Positions 42,215 through 53,098 of a DNA stretch of 64,000 nucleotides are shown here, one piece after another. The position numbers and the translations under genes were made by a program. Under the pieces are notes generated by a model that did not search any database, was not told where the DNA came from, and saw only the letters and a list, made by a program, of their open reading frames with translations. Within the stretch, counting starts at the first letter, position 1, and every line of letters starts with the position of its first letter. Origin of the DNA: Scolecobasidium constrictum UM 578 (Eukaryota; Ascomycota; Dothideomycetes; Venturiales; Sympoventuriaceae); assembly GCA_000611715.1 (NCBI GenBank), contig AZYM01000147.1:124001-188000 (forward strand). Direction: 5' to 3'.

Positions 42215-43248
42215 ATGCAGAGCAGACAGGCATCGACTGCCGCCGCGGCAGCAGTGTCTCAGACGACGCGCGAAGATGCCTCCGCTTCCGCAGCGCCAGT
42301 CTCCCGACAAGCGTATCAAGTCCGCGCCGGTGTTGTTCTCTCCCGCCCTCCGCTCATCACTCGCGACCTCACGCCCTTTGAAAAAGCATTCTATCTCTAT
42401 CAACGCCGCTTGAACGAGCGACTGGCATTGCCTGCTATGCAGTACTTCTATTTCCGACCCAACTCACCTGCGATGCTCGAGTTCAAGCGCAAGAGGAAGA
42501 TGCGAAAGGGCGTCGCAGCAAGAGACATTGGGCCCTACAACCCCTACGACAAGGAGGCCGGGTGGAATGACGAGTTGCTGATGGGAGATCAGATCAGCGA
42601 ACCTGAGCATCAGGCCAATGAGCTGATCAGAGACTCGATACCGCTGCCAAAAGACAGCGAAGGTGGCGAGGTGGAAGATGTACCGCAGTCGTCGCAAGAG
42701 CCAGTGCACAGTCTTATGCCTCGAGTGACAGAAGCGGACAAGAAGGGCGATTACAGAAGTCTCGACCGAATGTTGCAGCGGACATTATACTTGCTTGTGC
42801 AGAATAACAAGGGCAAATGGACCTTTCCAGAGGATGTAATTGTGGGCAGGGAGAGTCTAGCACTGGTGAGAGGAGTCCATCGTAGAAGTTGGTATTGTTG
42901 TCGGTTGCTAATCATGGACAGGCTGCCGAGCGTATCTTAACCAACGCTGGTGGAGAAAACATGAACACCTGGATCGTGGGCAACCACCCTGTTGGACACC
43001 TTGTCTCAGATTTCTCGCTACGAAAGAACCCGAAGAACGAGGACGCGGACAAGCAGGTGACAAAAGCTGTGGAGATGTTGGGCGAGAAGGTGTTCTTCAT
43101 GAAGGCCCGCATTATGGCAGGTCAGGCAGACCTGGCAAGAAATCAGTTTGGTCTCAAGGACTTCAAATGGCTAGCAAGGGAAGAGATTGAGAAGCAGGTC
43201 GAGGCGTCCTACTGGCACAGCATTAAGAACATGCTCCCTGCTCGGTGA
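42215..43248 (+). CDS. MRPL17: Mitochondrial large-subunit ribosomal protein mL46 (yeast Mrpl17)
   Basis: Exons 42215-42865 and 42922-43248 (56-bp intron, GTGAGA donor, GGACAG acceptor) encode 325 residues. The family signature GVVLSRPPLITRDLTPFEKA is followed by FYLYQRRLNERLALPAMQYF. A NUDIX-like fold occupies the C-terminal half (GKWTFPEDVIVGRESLALAA, MNTWIVGNHPVGHL), catalytically degenerate in this family. The N-terminal 30 residues are Ser/Ala/Thr-rich with few acidic residues, compatible with mitochondrial import. It is a component of the mitochondrial 54S/large subunit. Earlier ATGs at 42190 and 42199 are out of frame. Confidence 0.9.
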
Positions 43249-43620
43249 TAGCCACCAGACATCACAGAGCTTGGTAAAATCATGTATGATTATGTGGAGA
43301 GCATCTGGCGGCGCCTGTACAAGCTAGATGATGGCTTCAGCCCAAGCCAACATAGCATTTCTGTTCTTCTGACTCTGCCTACACGACATAGGTCCGCGCG
43401 TGAGAATATCCCTCCATTCGACACTAAAGGTCAATCCAAATGACCCGACCAGCCTCTCAGAGCATATTGCTCACTAGCCGCGAGTGCAACGTTCTTCGCC
43501 GTGTAATCGTACATTGTAGATGCTTTGCACAAGATATGCCCAACGCCTGAGCTACTCATGAATACGCTCGACCCTTTAATTTATGCTTAACTATGCAATC
43601 ATTGACACACTCTCCCTTGT
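43249..43620. other. Convergent 3' spacer
   Basis: 372 bp between the converging mL46 and lectin genes, no feature recognised. Confidence 0.5.
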
Positions 43621-44809
43621 CTAGAACCTCGATCTGTTCCTTTGGGTTCTCCACGCTGTGAAGCCGATATATGCGCCAGTTACCACGAAGCCGAAGATGA
43701 TAAACTTCATGAAGAACCATGCCCATCCACCTTCACTGCTACCATCGCTGCTGCTCCTGTTCTTTGGCTTACGGCTGCGATCCTTGCCTGCAGTGGTCGG
43801 GCCAGATCCAGAGGGCGCGTACAGATTTTTCGTCGACACGGAGATGATATCGTGGTTGTCTGCCAATTCTCCGGTCTCTGCAGAGAAGCCAAGGTATGAG
43901 ACAGCAGGGATCTTGGCCTCTGGTCCAAGAGTGAAGCAGTTGTCCCACTTCGATTCGTCCTTGTATTGGAGGTCGAGGGTCAGAGACTTATCCTGGAAAT
44001 AAGTCAAGCGCATCTTAGTAGGTTGGTTCGAGTTACGAATGCCGCGAGCCTGTTCTAATCAGCGTCAATGTAGTAGAACTTGCACCTCTGCGACAACTCA
44101 CAGAACAGCCAGCCAGCTCATTGGACTTGCCATCGTTGCCTTTGTCATATGCAGTGTTGCCATCCCCAATCATGGCCATTACATATGGGAACACAACGCC
44201 AGGGCGGTTGTTCTTGTACGTGTCGATGAATATGCCGAGACCCTCAAATCGGTCCTGGAAGCCAAAGACATCTCCACCTTGTCCACGCTGCTTGGTGAGC
44301 CACATGGCCATGCCGTCGCCATACAATGTGCCCGTGCCGCTGATCTTGAATTCGACTTCAATCTGTGTACAGATCAGTCTTGGAATGCCTGTCAGTCTGC
44401 CACCCTAATTTGTGTCATACCTCCCAATTTGTAGCAGTCAAAGGCACTCGTGAGAACAGCCAGCCTGATCTCGAGCCAATATCTCCTGTGAGGCGCACAT
44501 ATTTGTCCGTCCGTATGACCGTATCGCCGCCGTAATCGAACCATCGATTCTGCATGTCCGAGTCCAAGAATGGCTTTGTGATTTGAGTCAGTCCAGCTCC
44601 TTGCTTCATGAGACCCCTCCGATCTTCCGTCACCGGGTACGTACAATTTGCAGGGTATGCGTTCGAAGCTGTGCTGGACTTAGCGCTCCTGCTCGTGCAT
44701 CACATCAGCTCGTGCATACCGGTATGCTCTTGAAGTCATCCTGACCGGCTACTAGCGTGCTCCAGAGCAAGGCACAAAGCCATATTAAGGGTCGTAAAGC
44801 GGAGGCCAT
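43621..44809 (-). CDS. L-type lectin domain cargo receptor (VIP36/Emp46-47-like)
   Basis: Five exons: 44809-44720, 44668-44645 (24 nt), 44573-44421, 44362-44102 and 44049-43621, 318 residues; introns 51, 71, 58 and 52 bp. A signal peptide (about 1-22, LIWLCALLWSTLVAG core) precedes the leguminous lectin-like domain: IPLRTHTLQIPFLDSDMQNR, GGDTVIRTDKYVRLT, LYGDGMAMWLTKQRGQGGDV and GLGIFIDTYKNN. The 24-nt exon encodes LRTHTLQI. A Ser/Arg-rich stalk leads to one membrane segment (FFMKFIIFGFVVTGAYIGF) and a short cytosolic tail ending RTQRNRSRF. It lacks the KKXX retrieval signal of Emp47, but the basic tail and terminal Phe resemble VIP36-type export tails. The role is binding of N-glycans on secretory cargo for ER-Golgi transport. 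It is divergent from TIM13. Confidence 0.9.
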
Positions 44810-45194
44810 CGTGAAGGAGTAGATGCTGCGAAACTGCTACATATACAGCAAACTTGGAAAAGGGAAAGGAAGGAGAGGTGACCCGGAGGTCTCGACGTGA
44901 AGGGCGATTATTTGCGGCTTTGGGTGCTGCAACAGAAGAAAAGCGGACTCCTGGAGATGTTTGACACCTTGCACAATAGCTCTTGGGAGCGTCACGTGGT
45001 CATGTACGGTGGTCGGACGGAGGTCCCAATTGGGTAGGAGAAGCCCAGAGAGAGTTGAGCCATCGAATGCATCATTGTCGCAATTCGAATTGTTCGTCTG
45101 ATAGCATCTCACACCAGCTAACAATTCACATTTGGCTTGCGTTTTTATTGATCATATTCACGCCATCAACCACAGTCGCTGAGTTACCGCCAAG
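44810..45194. other. Divergent promoter, lectin / TIM13
   Basis: 385 bp between the start codons of two divergent genes; no motif identified with confidence. Confidence 0.5.
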
Positions 45195-45525
45195 ATGGAA
45201 GGTCTATCGTCATCCGCCGACCCAAAGACGGCCATTATGAACGAAGTCCGCCAGCAGTCTGCAGTTATCAATGCACGCCAATTGATAGAAGTAAGGCCTA
45301 CAATTCTGTTCATGTCGAATAGTCTGACTCGGATGGCAGAAAATCAATGAACACTGCTTCGATCGCTGCGTCCCTAAGCCAGGCACATCCTTCTCAAGCG
45401 GCGAATCGTCATGCATCTCGTCCTGCATGGAAAAGTACATGGCTGCGTGGAATGTTGTGAGCAAGACATATGTTGGTAGACTGCAGCAAGCCCAAGCAGC
45501 AGGTCCAGGATCGATCACATTCTAG
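45195..45525 (+). CDS. TIM13: Mitochondrial intermembrane-space chaperone Tim13
   Basis: Exons 45195-45290 and 45340-45525 (49-bp intron, GTAAGG donor) encode 93 residues. This is a small Tim with twin CX3C motifs (CFDRC and CISSC) oxidised by Mia40/Erv1 in the intermembrane space. The surrounding pattern KINEHCFDRCVPKPGTSFSS and CMEKYMAAWNVVSKTYVGRL is typical of Tim13. With Tim8 it forms a hexamer that escorts hydrophobic precursors to the TIM22 and SAM machineries. The gene converges on the NC2-alpha gene with a 449-bp spacer. Confidence 0.94.
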
Positions 45526-45974
45526 GATGGCTGGAGAGACGGCCCGCTTGTTGTATTAGTAGAAGCATGAAAGCATGGCAAAGGAAAAGGAGGATTCTTG
45601 CATAAGGGCACATGGCGTTCAGATCCTAGAATCATGTTGATAGTTCCGTTTGTGAGATCAAAATGGGTTGGGTGGGGAAGGCCAGCTTTTAAGGCTTCTG
45701 AAGATGAGTCTCTGGATTGCCCATCTTTGAGTATTCGATTGTATATCATGTACTACCCAATCTCCTCTTCGGAGGAGACCATCCATGTATAGAATTGAGA
45801 CGGAACGCTTCAGTCCGCCGAACGCCCTCTTGAATGGCCAGCGACGAAGTATGCGCCTGCCATGTATGTACGCTCATATTGCCACCAACTCCAGTCTATG
45901 CAGATAGCGCTGTGCGAGATGATTTCTTTCATGAGCGCAGATTGCGACATGTTGAAATTGCTGGACGATCAAGC
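45526..45974. other. Convergent 3' spacer
   Basis: 449 bp between the stops of TIM13 and the NC2-alpha gene; no feature recognised. Confidence 0.5.
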
Positions 45975-46932
45975 TCAAAACTCATCGCTGTCCTTCCGCT
46001 TCTTTCGCCCACCTCCAGCCGCGCGTTTTCGCTTCGCTGGTGCACTGCCTTCCATCGCCTCGTCGCTGTCTTCCTGCTTGTCCGCATTCTTCGATGGTGC
46101 CTCGGCCACTTTGCTCACAATGTCTTGTAAGTAGTCGAATTGATCGTCCTCCATGACAGCTTGCTTGAGATGTGCCGCAAGAACGCGTTTCGAGCCCCGC
46201 TCCTTGGCCTGAGCGGCAGCCTTCGTGACTAGTGAGATCATGAACAATTCGAGTGCTTTGGCTGTGCAATGTGTTAGTACCAAGTCATTTGTATTGGGGC
46301 CGAAGTTGTCACTTACAGACTGCGACTGGTGTGACCTGCGCTACCTTGCCCACGTCCTCGTCCGCTTGCATTATCCGCTTTATTCGTGCGACTGGGAACT
46401 TGGTGCGAACCTCGATGCCCTCCCGAACGCCAGGCGCGTTGTTCTCGACCTCGACATCCTCCTCCTTCTTCATCTTCTTGCCTCCTCGAGCCGGTGCCAT
46501 GACTTTCGAGTCTTCGCTGCCGTAGCCAGGTTCCTGCTGCAGATGCTGAGGATACTGATATTGTGCAAGGTACGCCTGCTGTGGCGCGCCGTACTGCTGG
46601 ATCGGCTGCGGTGAGGGAATGGGTCCGCCTGCAGGGTATGGATGGTAGTGCGGTGGCTGTTGGCCGTAGAAAGGTGTCGGCTGCGGAAATTGCTGTGGTT
46701 GCTGGTAGTAGCCTGGTGATTGAGGTTGAGGTTGCGGCTGCAATTGAGGGTGGTACGGGTTATGACCAGCAGGTGGAGGAAAGGCAAAGGGCGTCTGCAC
46801 CTCGGAAGTGGGCGTGTAAGGCGTGAAGGACACGGAGCCTCTGTACTCCCGGTGTTGTGGATGAGGTTCGAACTGATCGGGCACGGACGTGGCCGTGAGA
46901 TCTGGTGATTGAGGTGCGTAGGAGTCGTCCAT
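45975..46932 (-). CDS. BUR6: Negative cofactor 2 alpha (DRAP1/Bur6), histone-fold transcription regulator
   Basis: Exons 46932-46317 and 46261-45975 (55-bp intron, GTAAGT donor, TACTAACAC branch, TTGCACAG acceptor) encode 300 residues. The histone-fold domain is at about residues 176-260: TKFPVARIKRIMQADEDVGK, VTPVAVSKALELFMISLVTK, then RVLAAHLKQAVMEDDQFDYL. It pairs with NC2-beta (Dr1) to bind TBP on promoters and repress or modulate RNA polymerase II initiation. Yeast Bur6 is about 140 residues; here an unusual N-terminus of about 150 residues is rich in Gln, Pro, Tyr and His. A Lys/Arg-rich nuclear localisation-like segment (PAKRKRAAGGGRKKRK) ends the protein. I used the ATG at 46932; the upstream in-frame codon at 46941 is TTG. 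Confidence 0.92.
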
Positions 46933-47959
46933 GCAGGTCAAATAAAGCTCACTTAGCTCCCTCGCTTAACCGATGGCGGACCCACAACGCCGGGAAACTG
47001 TGCGATGATGCGGATGGTCTTGTGCGCAATGACAAGTGCGTTGCTTTTTTATGCAAGGCAAAATAATGGACCCGTGTGCCAGGATGCTTTGGCGATTCGA
47101 TTCGATTTGCGTTCGCAGACAAGGCTGAGAGCTGTAGCTGCACGAGTAAGAGCGAAAGTTGCGAGGGCGCGAAACAATTAATTCGAGGAAAGCGGGTTCC
47201 ACGAGAATTGCCTTTCAATCGGATCGAGGACAGTGAATTCCTCAAAATAATCAAAGCGTGGCCGCGGAATGGTGATAGTTTGCTGGGTTGTGACAGCCTG
47301 CTCAGAGGTCCCGAACAAGCTTAGCAAGACGTCACTGGTCGAAAAGTGGCATCCACGCGAAAGGAACAGAGGGCCTATAAATATTGGCAGTCGCGACGCG
47401 CGATAGGCAGGGGCTAGCACTGAACCAGACTAGCGCCAGCAGAAATTGGGAAGTCGCAACTGTGGCTTAACATGGAGCCCAAGATTCGCTAGCCAAATCC
47501 TTGTAGATCACTTCAGATCCATCTCCACTGGCCGGGCTTCGTCTTCTCGTTCTCTCTTTTTCATCGCTGTCATCACAGTGCGATGATGATAACAAGAGCT
47601 GTCCCGACGCATCTCGATATCTCACTGTAGCATGGCATGGCGAAGGAAACCGCAGTCCTTGAGCCGCTGGGGTTCTCCGCCTGCCTGACAGATGCCCAAC
47701 GGGCAGAGATTCGAATGACGGACTGAACTTGATCTAATCTGATGACGATGATGATGGGCGTGTCTCGCAAGACTAAGGCATGTTGGAGTATCCCATCTGA
47801 TATGCTTGACCGGCTTTAGATGGGAGATGGGGTCACTGGAAGCTTCGCTTTATTCTGTAAGATCACGGTCGGTTACCAGGCCGCATAAGCCATACTGTCG
47901 TTCATATCTCATATATGCCATGCGCTCGTGGACACAAAGGACGTCATCTTGTGCTAACA
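46933..47959. other. Intergenic
   Basis: 1.0 kb between the NC2-alpha start and the AVO1 stop; only short overlapping ORFs, none supported. Confidence 0.5.
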
Positions 47960-50509
47960 CTACAGTCCCGTTTCTTGAAATCGCTCAACTCCCCTTTTGA
48001 TTTCGGCAACAATCTCCAAGGCCTCGCTAGCACTCACTGCCACAAAGTCGTAGCGCTTGCTCTCTCGTTCCTTGTACACGACTAATCGGAAGGTCTTCGG
48101 ATGCCGTCTACTCACTTTGCATCCGACTACAGACGAGAAATGTACCGTAGTCACTTTGCCTGGCGCATCAAAGACCTTCTGCTGCGTGGTCGGATGATGT
48201 TCTGCAGAAGTTGGCATAATGTGGATGTAGTCGCCGTCCAAGGCAAGGATTCGAGATGCCTCACGAGCAAACGACATCGGTTGTTTTCGAAGCACATTAT
48301 ACCGCTTGTAAGTTGCGTTTGCTGATAAGGCAGCCAGCGAATCGAGCCGTGCGATACCTGGAAGCGCAGAAGCGATGGTCGCTGCCTTCTTGTTTGCCTT
48401 CTTTGGCGTCCCTCCAGGTCCGATAAACAGAGGCGCGTTTGGCGAGCTGCTGCCCGGTGATCCTGCAAGCCCGAAGACACCATCACCGACGAAGCGTCGC
48501 CTGACAAGATCGAGGTCTGTCCGATCTCCCAGAGCTTCTAATGTTCGATCTGGCGGTGCAACGACAGTGCTCCCGCTAACTTTCAGCACGTGCAGACCTT
48601 TGTCGACTCCTAATCGCTTGCACACAGCATCAAAGACTTCAGCAATATATGTGTCCGTGGTGACTTCAATTTTAGTTGTTCTAGTGAGGAAGTTCTCGTC
48701 TGTGTAATGAATCGTCAAAGCTTTTGGTGCTCCGGACCGGGTCGCTGCCGTCGAGCTGGGTACTGCAGGTGCGTCCAATGGCTTCAGTGGCTCTGCCCGC
48801 AGAGTCGCTGCAGGTGTGAAAGAAGGTCCAGTGATGGGATTGCGATACACAGAAGGTGTTGGAGTAGAGGCGGGGACGGGAGTAGTTCCTGGCAATTGAA
48901 GAGATGATCCAGATATAGCTGCCGTTGGCGTTGCGTCTTCCTGTGCTGCTACAGCTTCCGCAGCGTGTTTACTGAATTCAGGCGTTGACTTTTCGTTCTC
49001 TTGAAACTCCCTGTCGCTCGCCTCGACGAGACCAAACTCATCCCAAGGCTTGTCCCGTGCCCTTCCTCTCGCGGGTCGATTATTGCTGGAGGTGAATTCA
49101 GTCATCGGGCGCGTCCTACCAAGTGCCGGGAAGTCAAAGTCGACTTCTTCGTCCTCCACCATCCGAAAGTTCCAGCGATTGACATTCATCTTCTCCTGCG
49201 CAAGAGCCGGCTCCAGCTTCTCCTCGCCATATCTGTATAGCGCAAGGCCGATGGCTTCTGCGACTGTTGTGGGGTTACCTCCATCCGTGAATCTCTTCAA
49301 TAAGACCTCCATGGGTTTTGTTGGTTTCGAAGATGAGGGCACGTAGATCTTGATGTACAGTGGATTTGGATCAGCTTTTGCAGACAAAGTTGCGAACCTG
49401 TCGAAAGGGCTTGAGGGCGCCTGATTCTTAGCTTTCAGTGCCAGTGTCAGGGCGCTCACTGGAGCCACCATACTGATGGGTCGTGGTGGCGGTAGAGCCT
49501 TCATCGTGAGCGGAAGCGGTGTAGCTACTTTCCCTTTCCGAGGAGAGGAACTGCGTGGTGTGGAGATCAGTGACACACCGGGCAGCTTGGTTGGGAGAGA
49601 ATCTAGAGGATCTGCGCCAGCGAGTATGGACGTCGAGTCTGCAGTGCCTTCGAACCCTGAAGACAGTGAGCTGTCTGACTCTGCACCCTCATCAAGGCTT
49701 GCAAGGTCGTCTTCGCCTTCTCGTTCGTCTTCTTGTATTCGCTCAGATAGCAAGGCACTGGCCTGGGCTGCTCTTCGAGGATTCACGTGTTTGCGCTGGA
49801 AGTATGAGGCGTCAAGCTCATTTTCTGAAGATAATTCACTGCTTGTAGTCGTGTCTTTGCGAGGTCGTCCTCGGAACACCTCATTCGCGCCCAGCGAGCC
49901 TCGCCGTAGTCGACTGTCCTCTCCAGGCCTGGAAGGTGACGTGACGAGCAAGGCCGGCCCATCCAGACGGTTTCCGCTGCGCAGAGGAGAAGATCCGGCC
50001 CTCGTCCTCACCGGCATCTTCGCAAACTTGATCTGGTTGACGGGTCGAGCATCTACGTCGTCATCACTCTCGTCGCTCAGGTCACTGCTGTCATCTTCGT
50101 CCATTTGTTCTTTCCGGCGTCTTCTTCGAGTTCGCATGTCTGGTCCAACGGTCTCGTTGCTGGCTCCTCCTCCAGTGACCATTCCCCCTTCCTCCTCATT
50201 CTCATCACCAAAGTCCGCACCGGGCGCGCGGGCTATTCGAGGCGCCTGGAAGTATTCGGCAGTTATGGCGGTCGGGATTGGCGGGGAGTAGGTGCGCTTG
50301 ATGTCTGGAGGATTGGGGAGCCATCCTGCAGCGCGGAAGGCGGGATCATTGAGGACTGAGGCGTTGACCGTGATCAGTCGGTCTCCCACGCCGTCTTTGA
50401 TGTTTGCGAGGTATGAAGTGCGTAGCTGGTAGAGTACAAATCTAGGTAGGATCAGCTATGCCTTGTCCAAGCACCGGACAGCTTACTCCTCATTCTGTAG
50501 AAGGGACAT
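47960..50509 (-). CDS. AVO1: TORC2 subunit Avo1/Sin1 (stress-activated MAP kinase interacting protein)
   Basis: Exon 1 is only 23 nt (50509-50487); after a 45-bp intron exon 2 (50441-47960) completes 834 residues. The N-terminus MSLLQNEEFVLYQLRTSYLA, followed by GVGDRLI, is the conserved Sin1 start. The CRIM domain is at about residues 369-450 (PLYIKIYVPSSSKPTKPMEV; NPTTVAEAIGLALYRYGEEK), the Ras-binding-like domain at about 581-660 (KALTIHYTDENFLTRTTKIE), and the PH domain at about 717-830 (YKRYNVLRKQPMSFAREASR; HFSSVVGCKVSRRHPKTFRL). The region between residues 90 and 340 is acidic and Ser-rich. Avo1 recruits AGC kinases (Ypk/Gad8) to TORC2 through CRIM and anchors the complex to membrane phosphoinositides through PH. 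It is divergent from the PRCC-like gene (367 bp). Confidence 0.93.
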
Positions 50510-50876
50510 GGCTCAGCTTGAAGGAGCGTGGATGCGACGTGAACTTGCGTGCTAGGCGATCTCAAGTTTCAATTCATTGCTGATATGTATATGAACAGGC
50601 CAGCTGTCACAGGTGTAAAGCAATCTGAGAGGGAGCAGAGCGGCATGTGAGTGAGGAGTACTCGACCTGAGATATATAGCGATGAGACCCCAGCTGGACG
50701 TCTTGGAGCACAGGCGCGACCGTGGCGTGCATGGATCGGCGGGGTCTCGCTATTTTGAGCGCCCCGACCCACGCTAGAACCAAAAACGCCACTACCAAAA
50801 CCTTGACGTCGAGGCGGCCTCCACCTGCTCTTGGAATATTAACACACATCCACAGCGCATTCAACCACCAACAACC
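50510..50876. other. Divergent promoter, AVO1 / PRCC-like
   Basis: 367 bp shared 5' region between two divergent genes; no named element recognised. Confidence 0.5.
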
Positions 50877-52079
50877 ATGAATCTAGTGAGCTACTCCGAC
50901 TCCGAAGGCTCCGATAGGGATAGCGATCCCGCGCCCAAGCCCAGTAAAAGCGCATCGAAGACTGCTCCGAAAGCAGCGCCGAAGCTGGTCGATCCAGGCA
51001 CGAACAAAGTCAAGGTCAACCTCTCCAGTCTGACCTCAGGAAATGATGCCGACGCAGCGCAAGATGCTCGTCCTGCAAAGAGACAGCGGACAGGCGGAGG
51101 GCTGAACATCGATGCATTCCTTCCGCCTCCAAAGCAGCCAGACAAACAGCTCTCGAATGAAAGCAGTTTTGCGGCGAAGAAGGCAGCTGGAAAGGGCCTG
51201 GGGAGAGGCGTGAATCTGAAGACGGGTGCTGAGCCGGCATTTACACGGTCAGAGACTACAACGAACCTGGAGCTGGATGGCGAGCCAAAGAACATCAAAG
51301 AAGTCATTGCAGAATTGCGGAGGAGTCGACTACCGCAGAACGAAAGTGCAGGCACCGCAAGTCCGATTGCAATGGATGCAGTGCCTACCTCGGATTCGAG
51401 TGTTAAGCTGGTGGGAAATGCTATGCGGTTCAAGCCAAAGTCTGTGGCTCGGGGACCAGTGAAGAAGAGGGCTGTCGTTACGCCGACCGCATCACAAGTC
51501 TCGAATTCACCACAGCCTGCACCGACTGCTGCTCCTACTTCTTCAGAGACAGCGACTGCGAAGCCCTCGAGGGCGCAGGTCCCTGCCGCACCCAAAGCAA
51601 AAGTCTCGCTGTTTTCAATTGGCGTGAATGACACCGCGGCGAACGCGCCTTCGACAGAGGAAGATGTAGAAATGGCCGAAGTCCCGGATGAGGCTTTTGA
51701 CAGTCATGATCAACCAGATGCCAGCTCCCACCGAGTGCCGACTCAAGCAGCGCCGTCAGCCTCTGCTGTGGATGGCCTCAACCTTTCTGCCGCTGAGATG
51801 CGCCAATTATTTGGTAGGAAAGCGGGCAAGGGCCAGATGCCTGACATGGATTCCCTCAAAATGGTCAACTTCAACGCAGATGACCAGTACGCTGCCAATG
51901 AGGTAATTCGTGCCAGGGGAGAGAGCGTGCAGCACAATCCGGTGCGAGGTTTGGCGCCGGGCAAGCACAGTCTCAAACAACTTGTCAATGCAGCTGCTAC
52001 GCAAGCAGACGCTCTGGAAGAGCATTTCGCGCAGGGCAAGAGAAATCAGAGAGAGGCTGGCTCGAAATATGGCTGGTAG
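50877..52079 (+). CDS. PRCC-like (mitotic checkpoint regulator/splicing-associated) protein
   Basis: Single exon, 400 residues. The start MNLVSYSDSEGSD and the C-terminal block KHSLKQLVNAAATQADALEE followed by NQREAGSKYGW are the two conserved ends of the PRCC family. The middle is Lys/Ala/Pro-rich and disordered, including KRQRTGGGLNIDAFLPPPK and SAAEMRQLFGRK, also family-like. Human PRCC is nuclear and associates with the spliceosome and MAD2B; the fungal role is not established. It has many Ser/Thr-Pro sites. The minus-strand frame opposite (50891-51634) is a shadow. Confidence 0.87.
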   Translation: MNLVSYSDSEGSDRDSDPAPKPSKSASKTAPKAAPKLVDPGTNKVKVNLSSLTSGNDADAAQDARPAKRQRTGGGLNIDAFLPPPKQPDKQLSNESSFAAKKAAGKGLGRGVNLKTGAEPAFTRSETTTNLELDGEPKNIKEVIAELRRSRLPQNESAGTASPIAMDAVPTSDSSVKLVGNAMRFKPKSVARGPVKKRAVVTPTASQVSNSPQPAPTAAPTSSETATAKPSRAQVPAAPKAKVSLFSIGVNDTAANAPSTEEDVEMAEVPDEAFDSHDQPDASSHRVPTQAAPSASAVDGLNLSAAEMRQLFGRKAGKGQMPDMDSLKMVNFNADDQYAANEVIRARGESVQHNPVRGLAPGKHSLKQLVNAAATQADALEEHFAQGKRNQREAGSKYGW

Positions 52080-53098
52080 GGTTGCATGTGTGCAGAGGGT
52101 CATGCAAAACAGCGCACATTCTACAGGATTTTAGAGCACCTTGAACAGTCTCTAATGACCTCAGAGATGGCCGATACGTTCTAAGATCCCATTTCTCTTC
52201 TCGAGATTTATGCTTTCATTAGCACCGCCCCCCTGTGCGTTCAAAAGGCTCCATCCACGAAATGGCGGGCTGGAGAATGGTCCGCCCAGTGATAGCTATA
52301 GCAACAAGCGCAATCTGCGATTTGGAGACAATGTATACATGATTCTGAAACACCAACTTTGCCTATAAAGAGCCTCGTCGTACCTTACCTTGACGCTGTT
52401 CACAAACTAGGAGACTGCATTTCTGCTTCTCAGATGCAGTGGCCGCGCAAAATGGTTCATTGTTAAGAGTTCCCCTTTGCATACATTCATTTTCTAGATG
52501 GCATGCTCTGTTGAGATCATTGAGCGACGTCTGTGATGGAAATTGTGCCTGGACGTCAAGAGAATCGGTACAGGCCGCCATTACATCAGGTATCTTGACG
52601 CAGGCCAACCACATCTAAAGTCATGCGTCCGTTTCGATGCTAAATGCACACACTGGATTACAGGCTGTCCAATGCGAGTGTGCAATTGATTCTGGTAGGT
52701 TCTTGGATGCCTGAATGGTGATGTTTGGTTAATGGAGTGAAGTCGTATCGTGGCTGAGGGTGCTGACGACCGACCCCGTATAGGTAACCTCCGCGCGCGA
52801 AGTTCACATCAACTATTCTTGCCCGCAAGACAACCATAACGACACATTCGCTTGCTCTGTTGCGGCGCAGAACCTGCAGGAAAGGCCAACGATACTTTGA
52901 TTGTCTTGTTGTGCATTTCCAGACATCATTCAAGCGCCACATTCGCATCTTCGCTCCACTCCGTGTTCCCGCAGAACACCAACCACTCTGAGACAACAAG
53001 CAGGAGGAGGAGGCGCAGTGCTCACAATGAGGCAGTCGCGCACGGTATCGCAACCTCAGAGATAACGCAGCGAGAGCATCGACTACTAAGCGACGGCC
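52080..53098. other. Intergenic
   Basis: 1.0 kb between the PRCC-like gene and DRS2. Only short overlapping ORFs on both strands; presumed DRS2 promoter. Confidence 0.5.

Noticed and set aside
49476..50291. 271-codon plus-strand ORF
   Set aside because: Antisense to AVO1 in a Ser/Asp-rich region; a mirror of acidic/Ser codons, with no recognisable protein.
50891..51634. 247-codon minus-strand ORF
   Set aside because: Antisense to the PRCC-like gene, which is complete and family-consistent on the plus strand.
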